Source of the DNA: Zopfochytrium polystomum
Taxonomy: Eukaryota; Chytridiomycota; Chytridiomycetes; Chytridiales; Chytridiaceae
DNA: 64,000 nt
Reading direction: 5' to 3'
NCBI GenBank assembly: GCA_025765615.1
Contig: JAIVFJ010000107.1
Location: 1 to 64,000 of the forward strand
The position numbers and the translations under genes are program-made. The notes beneath the pieces were generated by a model. The model saw nothing but the letters and a program-made list of their open reading frames with translations. It was not told where the DNA came from and searched no databases. Below are positions 43,587-53,216 of this stretch, in pieces (position 1 is the stretch's first letter; each line of letters opens with the position of its first letter).

Positions 43587-44621
43587 TACTTTGTGTCCTG
43601 GTGCCTCGCGTGCGAGCAAAAGATCGAGGTATGCAGTTTGTACTTCCTTGCCTTTTTTTTTTGGGGGGGTTTTTGGGTTTTTGGGTTTTTGGGTTTTTGT
43701 TCTCGCACTTCTTTCGATGTGGAACAACTTTGCGCTTTGGCGGGCGACCGGCTCCAGGAATCATTTCCCTTGGCCTCTCCACTAAGAGAGCCCCCCCAAA
43801 AAAACGCGGGGGGTTAGCCAGGGTTGATTGATTTGGGGCGGGGGGAGATTCGCCCATGCACGCAAAAATAATAATCGAAAGAATTCTAACAACCCATTCT
43901 CCTTCTTCATCCCAGCACACCGGCCTCTACTGCTCACCCGCCTGCCTGCGTCGCGACTTTCACCTCGCCGCCGCCTCCGCCGCCTCCGCCGCAGCCGCCG
44001 CCGCCGCCGCCACCGTCGCACCCACAACACGGAACCCCCACCACCACCACAACCACCACCAGCTCAACGCCCCTCCTCCTCCTCACCACCCCTACCCGTA
44101 CCGACACCCCGCCGCCGCCCGACCATCGGCGGCGGCGGCGGGCGTCCGCAGCGCCGCGTTCCCGCCGTCGCCGACGCCGTCGCTGGACGACGCGCCCAGC
44201 AGCAGCCGCCGTCGGACCGACACCAGCCTCAGCGGCGGCAGCAGCAGCGGGGGGGGTTTGGCTGGACTGGCACTCGAGCCTGGACGACATTCTGGCGGGG
44301 TTCGGCAGCGGCGTGGGGGGCGGCGGCGGCGGCGTGGGGGGCGATGAAGACGGCATTGACGGCGACTACGGCGGCGGCTACTATTGCGAGCGGATCGGAG
44401 TCGGCGGGCGGCCGCGAAGCCGGGTCACCGCCGCCGCAGCAGCAGCACCGTTTGCGACGACGACGACGACGACAACGACAACGACGGTGACGACGGCGGC
44501 AACGGCGACGCCGCCGGCGAGCCCGGTGTTTCCGGTGCTCCTCAACAGGCCGCGGGCGCGCGGGCGCGACGGCGGTAGTGGCGCGGTGTCGGCTGTGGCG
44601 GGGATCGGTGTGTGGTTTTGA
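43587..44621 (+). CDS. Ecl1-like zinc-binding protein (first exon not found)
   Basis: Exon 43587-43628 reads YFVSWCLACEQKIE; a long intron (GTATGC...CCCAG, 43629 to about 43917) joins it to HTGLYCSPACLRRDFH. The CxxC...YCSxxC...D arrangement resembles the small fungal Ecl1/longevity-regulator zinc proteins. An in-frame TAA just before WKYF shows that an upstream exon supplies the start. The rest is Ala-, His-, Pro- and Gly-rich low complexity. A run of eight Gs near 44250 shifts the frame; past it WLDWHSSLDDILAGFGSGV continues to a stop near 44621, so one G may be an error. Small size, zinc motif and low-complexity tail are seen; the family call is inference. Confidence 0.45.
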
Positions 44622-44719
44622 GGAGGAGGAGGGAGGCCGGTGTTTTGGCGGGCAGACGGGACTTTCCCCTCCCTCGGACCACTCGCGCACTCATCTCTCT
44701 CTCACTCATCCATTCTCTA

Positions 44720-44810
<91 letters not shown>

Positions 44811-45497
44811 TATTCTTTTCTTGCTAGTCGCAGCCTTGCCCCACGTACTTTCTTTTTCTCCCTCCTAACCCTACTCCGTCCTTTTTTTGTTTTTTTTTCT
44901 TTTTTAGTTCTTTCTTTTACGTCCTTCTCCTCCGATTCCTTCCGTTCCTTTTCCTTGTTCCGTGCACATCCCCCCAACTAGTCATTATTCCTATCTAAAG
45001 CCTGTAAAGAAAATACCAGCGGTACCTTAAGAAAAGAAATAAAAAGCAAATAGTATAACACCCTCTCTTTCTCTCTCTTCTCACCCACAAAAACCTGGAA
45101 GGCGGAATAATTTGCGTGCCCGAACAGCGACCGCCCACCCATACGCATCGCTGGAATTGTCCCCTTGTGTTTTAGGGCAAACCTATCTTCATACCAAAAA
45201 AGAAGAAAATGGGAAAACAAAATATAACAAAAACAATAAAAAATTGTCTTCGCGCCGGCCTTCTACGCAAAAGTGGGCCTTTGCCGGCAAAAAACGAAAC
45301 AGAAACAACGCAAAACAGAAAACAGAAAACAAAACAACTCGCGACACAGCAAGTAAAACAAAGGAAGAAGCGGGCGGTCGGGACGCACCACCCTTTCCCC
45401 CTTCACCGCCTCCCCTCCCGGCGACCCCGCCTTCCCTCCCATTCCGTCGCTCTCGCTACCCAAACACCACCCCCCCTCCCCTCTACACAAAATAAGA
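44622..45497. other. Intergenic; (CT)n microsatellite
   Basis: (CT)n at about 44690-44815, T-rich tract, AATAAA near 45039; no gene. It probably includes the promoter of the SGNH-like gene. Confidence 0.55.
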
Positions 45498-47846
45498 ATG
45501 CACCTCCTCCCGCGCCGCACCATGGCCCTCGGCAAGCTCCTCCTCTTTCGCGGCACCGGCGCGCCGCACAAGCCCAACAGCAACAACAACAAGAACAACA
45601 CGTCGGTATCCGCATCGTCATCGGCAACGGCGTGCAGCGTGGCGCTGCTGCTGTGCGCGGCGGGGGCGACGCTGACGCTGCTCGCGGCATCGACGGCGAC
45701 GCTGCGGGCGCGGGTTGCGGCGCGGTACGGCGGCGGCGGGGGTTTCGGAGGCGGCGGGAGCGGCGGGGGAGGAGGAAGGGGTTGGTTCCCGGCGTTTCCC
45801 GCGGCGGCAAAGGGCGCGGGAGAGGAGGCGGCGAGGGTGGCGGCTGCGGCGGCGGCGGAGGCGAAGGCGGAAGCGGCCAGGGTGGCGGCGGCGAGGGCGT
45901 ACCGCGCGCGATGCGACCCGTACGCGAGAATCGGGATGCTGACCATGAACGGGACGTGGCTGCCGATTCCGTTCGACCTGCCCGACGCCGCCGCCGCAGC
46001 TTCTTTGCCGGTCCCGCCGTCGTCGTCGTCGAATGTCTCTTCGTCGTACTCGTCCTCCTCCTCCTCCGCCTCCTCGTCCTCCGCCAAACCCAACATCACC
46101 GCTTCCACAACAGCCGCCGGGTCACGGTCGTCATCCTCGTCCTCATCATCGTCGACGTCCTCGACATCCCCGGGAGCCCCGCCCGGCCCCACCGCCTGCC
46201 CGCCGTCCACAACCCCGCCAACGAACCACCACGCAGCAATCCTCGCAGCAACTCCAGCCGGGCGCGCAGCCGCCGCCTCGTCGTCCTCGTCGGCACCAGC
46301 GCGGCTGCCGCGCCACCTCCGCAACAAGCTCGTCCTGATCGTGGGCGACTCGAACGACCGCAACATGAACGTGTACCTCTGCCCGCGTCTGAACGGGACG
46401 CTCTCGACGGTGCAGCTAGACGGCGCGCGCGAGATGCCGCGCGACGGCAAGTCGTTTTCGTCCGTGTGCGTCGTGCGGGAGGCCGCCTCCCCCTCCGCTT
46501 CTTCTTCCTCCTCCTCCTCCTCTTCTACTTCTTCTTCTTCGGGTGTCCCGCGCGCGGGGGTGCTCGTCGTCGCGACCGTGTTCCACTACGGCGTCGAAGT
46601 CCACCCGACCCGCCGCAACGTCGCGCCGATGGGGCGCCACGCCGAGACCGGGTTCCCGATCGACAGCAAGGGCCGCGTCGCGTGGGTGCCCGCGATGCTG
46701 GCGGGCGCCGCGGGCGCGCTGTTTCCGGAGCTGTGCGAGCGCGACGGGGTGCCCGGGTGCGTTGTTGCGGCGAAGACGCGCGCGGCGGCGGAGGGGAAGG
46801 AGGCGGACGGGGTGGTGGTGCCGACGGCGGCGGCGGCGGGGAAGGCGGCGGGGAAGGCCGGAGAGGAGAGGCAGGGCGGCGGCGGCGGCGGACTGGTTGC
46901 GCCAGCCAAGGTGAGGCGCGGCGAGGTGTATATCCGCCCTGGGGCTCCGCCGGGAAAGGCAGAAAGCGAGGGGGAGGCCCCCGCGGGTTCCAGCGCTGGT
47001 GAGGACGTGGACGGCTCGGACGTGGATGCAGACGACGACTACGACTTTGACGGCGGTATCGCCGGGATGGACTACTACCCCGACGACGACCAAGATGTCG
47101 ACGTGGTTTCGACGTCAGCACAACGCCGCGGTCCTCGTCCTCGCGGTCGACGGCGGCGGCGGCGGCGGTCGCCAGAGGAAGGTTTCAGCGCCTACGATCA
47201 CTTCAACATCAGCGCGGCGACGGCCAAGGTGCTCCCGCCTGCGGGGTATTTCCCTGTGCCGGACCTCGTGATTGCGCAGTCGTTGCTGTGGGACTTGCGC
47301 GAGTGGCACGGCGAGCAGCCGGCGGGGGTCGCGTGGGGGGAGATGGTTGCGCAGCGCGGGGTGCTGCAGGGGTGGGCGGACAAGTACGTCCGCGACATGA
47401 TTGTGCCGCTGCGGAGGGTGGTGGACGAGGGGGCGGCGACGGCGGCGGGTGTTGCTGTGGATAAGGGGGCGGAGGGCGGCCGGGAGCAGCCGCGGCGGCG
47501 GCGGGTGCCAATAATGGTGCGGACGTGCCCGCTGACTCGGATTCCACACAAGCTGTTTCCGCCACACGCGGTGTCGGCAATGAACCACGCGGTGCGGGCG
47601 ATTGCGGCGAGGCTCTCTGGTGAGGAGGCGGGCGGCGGCGGACATGGCGGCGGTGGTGTCCAGGACGACGGCGACAACATAGAGCCGATTCTGCGGGGCG
47701 TGCTGGACTGGGCAAAAACGATGGAAGGTGTCGACACGCTCGTGCAGGACGGGTTCCACCACACGCTCGAAGGGTACAATGCGTACTCGCAGATGATCAT
47801 GAACGAGTTGGAGCTGCTGGACTGGGAGAACAAGCTGTTTTGGTGA
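45498..47846 (+). CDS. Type II membrane protein with SGNH / PC-esterase-like domain, 782 aa
   Basis: Single exon. A basic N-terminus is followed by a membrane segment (ACSVALLLCAAGATLTLLAA, about residues 45-65) and Gly-, Ala- and Ser-rich linkers, then the block I serine motif LVLIVGDSNDRNMNVYLC (GDSN near 284). Near the C-terminus VDTLVQDGFHHTLEGYNAYS supplies the DxxH pair (Asp about 751, His about 754). This spacing fits PC-esterase/FAM113-like and PMR5-like SGNH hydrolases, which (de)acylate glycans or lipids in the secretory pathway. Long Ser/Gly/Arg/Asp-rich inserts, including an acidic YDFDGGIAGMDYYPDDD, interrupt the domain. GC content is extreme, so large overlapping frames on both strands are shadows. 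A second Met at codon 9 is an alternative start. Confidence 0.65.
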   Translation: MHLLPRRTMALGKLLLFRGTGAPHKPNSNNNKNNTSVSASSSATACSVALLLCAAGATLTLLAASTATLRARVAARYGGGGGFGGGGSGGGGGRGWFPAFPAAAKGAGEEAARVAAAAAAEAKAEAARVAAARAYRARCDPYARIGMLTMNGTWLPIPFDLPDAAAAASLPVPPSSSSNVSSSYSSSSSSASSSSAKPNITASTTAAGSRSSSSSSSSSTSSTSPGAPPGPTACPPSTTPPTNHHAAILAATPAGRAAAASSSSSAPARLPRHLRNKLVLIVGDSNDRNMNVYLCPRLNGTLSTVQLDGAREMPRDGKSFSSVCVVREAASPSASSSSSSSSSTSSSSGVPRAGVLVVATVFHYGVEVHPTRRNVAPMGRHAETGFPIDSKGRVAWVPAMLAGAAGALFPELCERDGVPGCVVAAKTRAAAEGKEADGVVVPTAAAAGKAAGKAGEERQGGGGGGLVAPAKVRRGEVYIRPGAPPGKAESEGEAPAGSSAGEDVDGSDVDADDDYDFDGGIAGMDYYPDDDQDVDVVSTSAQRRGPRPRGRRRRRRRSPEEGFSAYDHFNISAATAKVLPPAGYFPVPDLVIAQSLLWDLREWHGEQPAGVAWGEMVAQRGVLQGWADKYVRDMIVPLRRVVDEGAATAAGVAVDKGAEGGREQPRRRRVPIMVRTCPLTRIPHKLFPPHAVSAMNHAVRAIAARLSGEEAGGGGHGGGGVQDDGDNIEPILRGVLDWAKTMEGVDTLVQDGFHHTLEGYNAYSQMIMNELELLDWENKLFW

Positions 47847-48013
47847 AAGCCTGTCCTGTGGGGATCATCCCGCGTGGACCTCCTCACCCCCTCGGGTGTT
47901 TTGCCTTGCGTGCCGCGCTCTTTTGGCTTCGTAGATACGTAACATAATTGTGCGTTGATTTCACCGCAGTGATAATTTAATAATAAAAAATTACAATAGA
48001 TACATGTAATATT

Positions 48014-48165
48014 AATAAATGCTTGTTGCAGGGAGGGCAGCTTTCTTTCTTGATGCCAGAGCGACCACTCCAACAGTAATACCTAACCAGCCCACACTGC
48101 CAGCCAAATGGAGGATATTGTATTTGACCAGATTTATTGACAGAAATGCTGAGCACTTGCCTGAT
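48014..48165 (-). CDS. Possible terminal exon of a small membrane protein
   Basis: Minus-strand frame SAFLSINLVKYNILHLAGSV then GWLGITVGVVALASRKKAAL, ending at TAA near 48018, preceded by acceptor-like CTCAG. One hydrophobic segment is followed by a basic tail. No ATG or upstream exon could be found, so it may be a relic. Confidence 0.25.
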
Positions 48166-48433
48166 GCAAGTCAACCCTCTTTATCGTCCACTTGGCGGAG
48201 GCGCTGCCCACTTGGACGCCGAGCACCGTCGGATCTCGGGCGAAATTGCACAAATGTCGCGTGTTGATTTTTCGTGCGGGCTGAGCCGGCGGTCGAGAAA
48301 AAGTTGACAAAAGAGAAGCTTGAAGAGAAACTTGAACGGTGCAGACACAAAAGTGTCTCTCCCGCAGAGTGCTTGCAGAGAGGTAGTGTTTATCCGCTAT
48401 CCGAAGAAAATCCAAACACACCACGATTGGGAC

Positions 48434-48461
48434 GACTTAGCCAATTATCCACTAAAGTGCC
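48434..48461 (+). promoter_or_regulatory. Shared 28-bp promoter element, copy 1, plus TATA box
   Basis: GACTTAGCCAATTATCCAC followed by TAAAGTGCC. Nearly the same 28 bp occur upstream of both paralogues. A TATAAAT box lies about 45 bp downstream (about 48507). The core contains CCAAT. Confidence 0.8.
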
Positions 48462-48602
48462 TTCGCCCGGAGCAGCAGCGGCGAGATGCGCGCACAGAGA
48501 AACCTATAAATGAGGCGGCTCGCCACCGGGCCCGATCGGCACAACACTCACAGCATCCAAGAGCAGTAAAGAGATTCAAGTAGCCGCAAGCCACCTGCAA
48601 AC

Positions 48603-49091
48603 ATGAAGTCCTTCCTCCCCATCGCCGTCGCCTTCCTCCTCGCAGTCGTCGCCGCCAACGCGGCCCCCGCTCGCATTCACGTTCAAGCCATCGACGAATT
48701 TGACAGCTACAGTAAGCGCGCTTTCTCACCCCATCTTCCCCATCCGCACTCCTCCAGCCCCCTTTCCTGGCCTCGACGTCCCACCCCTCTGCAGTACTCC
48801 GCAAGAGCGTGCTGAGGTTTCTTGCTGTCCGCCCTGCATGAATGTCTCGCTGACTGAACTTCTTTCTCCCTCACCGCTCTTGTTTCTCTCTCTGGTTGTC
48901 ACAGATGATCACAAGCACGCCACGGGCGGTAAGTTTCTCGTCTTTTTGTTGATTTTTTTTTGTTTTGCGTGCCTTGGGACCTCGATGGGTGATGACTGAC
49001 ACTTTGCTTTTTTGATTCCTATTGTGCAGCGAACAGCGCTTACGCGCAGGCACAGAGACGCGTAAGTTTCAGAAGGAGAGGGTCGGAGTCG

Positions 49092-49123
<32 letters not shown>

Positions 49124-49348
49124 TTTGGTTTGTTAGCAAACTTTCCTCCACGACGCCAAATGGGTGCGACTTCTCTCATCGTTCTCTCTCACTAACTCCC
49201 TCCCTCCACCTCCTTGCAGCAAGACGCGTACAAGAAAGAAAGGGCGGAGGAGAAGAAGCAGGAGGCAAAGGAAAAGGCAGAACGAAAGGCGGCAAAGGAA
49301 GCCGCGAAGGCGAAGGGGCAGAGCAGTGGAAAGAAGGGGAAGAAGTAA
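48603..49348 (+). CDS. Small secreted Lys/Ala/Glu-rich protein, paralogue 1 (97 aa)
   Basis: Four exons: 48603-48711, 48905-48928, 49030-49061, 49220-49348 (109/24/32/129 nt). The signal peptide MKSFLPIAVAFLLAVVAANA is cleaved probably before AP. The mature chain starts APARIHVQAIDEFDSY, then DDHKHATG and NSAYAQAQRR. The last exon is a highly charged helix (KKERAEEKKQEAKEKAERKA) ending SSGKKGKK. No Cys in the mature part. I do not recognise the family. The two paralogues (50341, 58004) share exon lengths and phases. A strongly basic alternating E/K/A helix could bind nucleic acid, membranes, polyanions or mineral; no function is claimed. Confidence 0.8.
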
Positions 49349-50105
49349 CTGGTCCCGCTTGCGTTTGGCGGCAATACATTGTACATGTGCAAAAAACAAT
49401 GAAAACGAAAACAGTGCTGTGGCTTACTCCCACTGCCAGAGCATAAATCTTCAAAGAAGAGCGACGGGCGGTCACACTTCGTGAGGTGAAAAGTCGAGGC
49501 GAAGACTCTCCGAACGGTGCGCGCGACAAGCGGGAGCATGGTCCTTTTTTTTTTTTTTTTTCTCTCCCCCTTCGAGCGCTTTGTTGCGATTCAGCCAAAC
49601 TTGGTGTCCCCCGTTGTGGGTAGAAGGCGGAGTACAGCGCTGCCTGGGGCATCTTCAGGCTCAAGAGATCGGCGAGTTGGATGGAGGTAGGCAGACCGAT
49701 CGTTGGTGAGGGCGGGGCTGGTGCATCGCGGTGGGATTGTGGCTAACAGGACACGACATTGCATTAAAGGAACCGTAATGGTGGCGATGCCGAGCACGCT
49801 CGGATCTCGGGCGCGCGCATTGTGCATGTGTCTGTTGCTGTTTTTCTGTTTTTTACGTGTGGGCTGAGTCCACAAGAAAGGATTGAACAGAATTAAGAAG
49901 AGTAAAACGAAAGAAAAAAAAAAAATACAAAAGAAAAACATACAAAAGAAAAAAAGGAGTGAGAGAGCTCGCGAGCACATTCCCTTTTGGGAACATCTAC
50001 TTCCGCGCGTTGACGGAACGCGCGAGAAATACCGAACTTGCATGTAACTGAAGGGAGGGTAGTGTTTATCCACTTATGCGAAGAATGTCCACGACCAACC
50101 GGAAG

Positions 50106-50133
50106 GACTTCGCCAATTATCCACGATAGTGCC
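50106..50133 (+). promoter_or_regulatory. Shared 28-bp promoter element, copy 2, plus TATA box
   Basis: GACTTCGCCAATTATCCAC followed by GATAGTGCC; TATAAATAAGG about 75 bp downstream (about 50206). Confidence 0.8.
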
Positions 50134-50340
50134 CCGTCTACTGCGCCAAGAAAGGCAGCGGCACGCAACTACTGCGGCACGCAATGCACACCACAGCCTG
50201 AAACTCTATAAATAAGGCAGCCGCGGCCCTGTCCCAGTCGGCACTACAGTCAACTCCTCTCCAACCCGACTTCCCTCGACACCTTCGACAACCCCCAGGA
50301 ACATTAAAGAGATTCGACTAACCGCAAGCCAACTGCGAAC

Positions 50341-51104
50341 ATGAAGTCCTTCCTCCCCATCGCCGTCGCCTTCCTCCTCGCAGTCGTCGCCGCCAACGCG
50401 GCCCCCGCTCGCGTTCACGTTCAAGCCATCGACGAATTTGACAGCTACAGTAAGCGCGCTTTCTCACCCCATCTTCCCCACCCGCACTCCCCCAGCCCCC
50501 CCTTTCCTGGCCTCGACGTCCCACCCCTCTGCAGTGGTCCGCAATAGCGTGCTGGGGTTTCCTTCTGTCCGCCCTGCATGAATGTCTCGCTGACTGAACT
50601 GCTTTCTCCCTCACCGCTTTTGTTTTTCTCTCGGGTTGTCACAGATGATCACAAGCACGCCACGGGCTGTAAGTTTCTCGACTTTTTATTGATTTTCTTT
50701 TTGTTTTGCGTTGCCTTGGAACCTCGATGGGTGATGACTGACACTTGCTTTTTTAATTCCTATTGTGCAGCTAACAGCGCTTACGCGCAGGCACAGAGAC
50801 GCGTAAGTTTCAGAAGGAGAGGGTCGCACTCCCCCTCCCACCCCCTTTTTTTTTTTTGGTTTGTTAGCTAACTTTCCTCAACGACGCCAAATGGGTGCGA
50901 CTTCTCCTATCGTTCTCTCTCTCTCTCCTCTATACCTCACTCTGTCCCTCACTCTGTCCCTCCACCTCCTTGCAGCAAGACGCGTACAAGAAAGAGAGGG
51001 CGGAGGAGAAGAAGCAGGAGGCAAAGGAAAAGGCAGAACGAAAGGCGGCAAAGGAGGCCGCGAAGGCGAAGGGTCAGGGCAGTGGAAAGAAGGGGAAGAA
51101 GTAA
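50341..51104 (+). CDS. Small secreted Lys/Ala/Glu-rich protein, paralogue 2 (97 aa)
   Basis: Exons 50341-50449, 50645-50668, 50771-50802, 50976-51104; same lengths as paralogue 1. The protein is nearly identical (RVHVQ for RIHVQ; SNSAY for ANSAY; GQGSG for GQSSG). Introns are also very similar, indicating a recent tandem duplication of roughly 1.7 kb that includes promoter and 3' flank. The charged C-terminal helix and KKGKK end are conserved. Function unknown. Confidence 0.8.
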
Positions 51105-51239
51105 CTCTTCCCGCTCGTGGCAGCAATACATTGTACATGTGAAAAAATAAGAATTCGAACCAACGTTGGTTGCTGCACTCGCTTCTGGTCTGGTGATGCC
51201 GGGGGCCACATGATTGGTGAATGATTTGTGCGTGGTTCC

Positions 51240-51560
51240 GATTTAGCAGGCCCTTCGCGAAAACGAGAAGGTGTGGAGTGTAGACGCAATATTGGATTAC
51301 GCGGTCCGAACACTCTCGGATCTTCGGCGCTGGCGCGACTGTGTCTGTTTCTTTTCTCCTTTTTCCTCCTTCTCCGTGCGGGCGGAGAAGAGAAACGAAG
51401 GCCTAGATGTAATTATTGGTCTCACCTGCGTCTGTTGGCTATTTAGAAAAATACATTGAAGACTGTATGTGAAAAAAAAAAAGCTGTGCCTTTTTACTCC
51501 ACCTCGCATAACATAAATCTTGGAACAAAAGCGACGGACGGTTACCGTGCGAAAGAAGCG
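51240..51560. repeat. Orphan promoter/3'-flank copy of the small-secreted-protein unit
   Basis: 51290-51400 resembles the distal upstream regions of the three genes (CTCGGATCT, TGTGTCTGT, GTGCGGGC in the same order). 51430-51560 resembles the 3' flank of paralogue 1 (CATAAATCTT, GCGACGG, AAGTCGAGG). No coding exon lies between. It appears to be a rearranged remnant of a fourth unit. Confidence 0.6.
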
Positions 51561-52794
51561 AAGTCGAGGTAGCAGATGGGGAAAGCCATCGTCCACATCC
51601 CCAAACCCACCTCCCACCCACCCACTTGCCCAAAGCCGTTCAGATGGGATCGCAGTACTTTCGCTTCCTTCGATCACATCATTTTTATATCCCAGCTCGG
51701 ATTCAACGAAGCACGTCACCGTTCTCCTCTTCCTCCACAAAAAAAGGTGGTGTAAGCGGTGCAAACGGAACCTTCAGCGACTGTTCAGAGTCTCGTCCCA
51801 CACTTTGAGCGCACCATATTGACAAATAAAGAGTGACCGTTCTAGTTTAAAAAGTTCAGCTGTCGCTTTGTTCCAAGATCAATGCCACAATGGACAAACC
51901 AAGCTCATTTTGTTTTCGGTTCTAGAACGCAACCGCACAGCCGAAATTCTGGGCGCTCATGATTGAAAGCTGTTCACACGGGAGAAGGAAGTCGTGAGGG
52001 TGCGAACAAGCTGACTCACGCTGCTTGTTGAACAGTGCAAACCAAAGAATCAGTGATGCAGCCAAACGATCAGAGTCTGTACTTGAATTCCGCGACAGTA
52101 TGAGTCAGGCGGGACAAGAAGAGTTTCTTCACAATTTTGTTCTAGGCGATGCAAACAACGCTCTGGTCATGAGAAAATCATTCTCTGAACCAGCTTGATC
52201 TGGAAGCACAGCACAACAAAGACTCTATCCCCAGCACCCACGCTGGCCATGAGAGAAGCGTGAGAGAGGAAAAGGAACAGTTAAATGCTTGCAGAAAATG
52301 AGTAAAATGAGTGAAATAATGCGTGCGACAATCCACAAATGGAACGGCGAATGCTCAACTACTGGGGTGTGACGGATGGGTTGAATATACGAATTAGATG
52401 AGGAGTAACCGCTGTTTTAGCGTGACGCTAATATCGTAAATGAACAAGTCTGCGCTTCCAGATTGGACAAGGAGAAGGCGAGTTCCGCGCCGCGAAAAGC
52501 AGTAAGCACCAATTAACACTTTAGAGGTGAGCGAATGGTGTCACGTGAGAGAGAGAGACTCTCGGACAGGGAGAGAGACAGAGACAGACAGAGCGAGAAA
52601 GAGAGAGATAGAGTGAGTGAGTGAGTGAGCGCCTGAGAGAGACAAAAAAAAATAGAGGGCAAATTTGTTGGCGCGCGTCGTTTGCATCATTCGCGCACGT
52701 GCAAAAGGTGCAACGTCATCGCTCAACGAATGAATAAATATTGGCAGACAAGACAAACCTTCCCGCACCACACACCAAAGTCTTTCTCTCTCTG

Positions 52795-52842
<48 letters not shown>

Positions 52843-52943
52843 ACGCTCGCTCTCTCTCTCTCCGTCTCTCTCACTCTCACTTTATCTGTCTCTCTCCCTC
52901 TGCTTTCTCTCTCTCTCGCTCTTTACCGTCATCTCATGACGGT
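51561..52943. other. Intergenic; ends in CT-rich microsatellite
   Basis: Unique sequence without a supported gene, AATAAA near 51825, (GA)n at about 52543-52640, (CT)n at about 52785-52920. An unseen first exon of the lipase gene may lie here. Confidence 0.45.
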
Positions 52944-53185
52944 CCCAACACCGAGCGATCCCGCCCCAACGGCGGCGACGGCGGCAGCAGCAGCAGCAGC
53001 AATGGTGCTAATGACGCTACTAGCACAACTACCATCACCGACGCCGCCGCCGCCGCGACCGCCACCGACCGCAGCAGCAGCAGCAGCAGCAACGCGAAAA
53101 ACAACGGACGGAGGAGCGATGCCGTCTCCGCCTCCGACGACGCAGATCGCCAACTCCGCGATCCTGATCCTGTCTCTCCTGATGG

Positions 53186-53216
<31 letters not shown>

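Noticed and set aside
45209..47002. 597-aa plus-strand frame and several long minus-strand frames over the SGNH-like gene
   Set aside because: They are out-of-frame shadows of a very GC-rich coding region: Arg/Pro/Ala-rich, with no motifs. The 782-aa frame has the GDSN and DxxH motifs.
51130..51225. Box B-like GGTTCGAATTC on the minus strand, possible tRNA
   Set aside because: No box A, acceptor or anticodon arm pairs around it.
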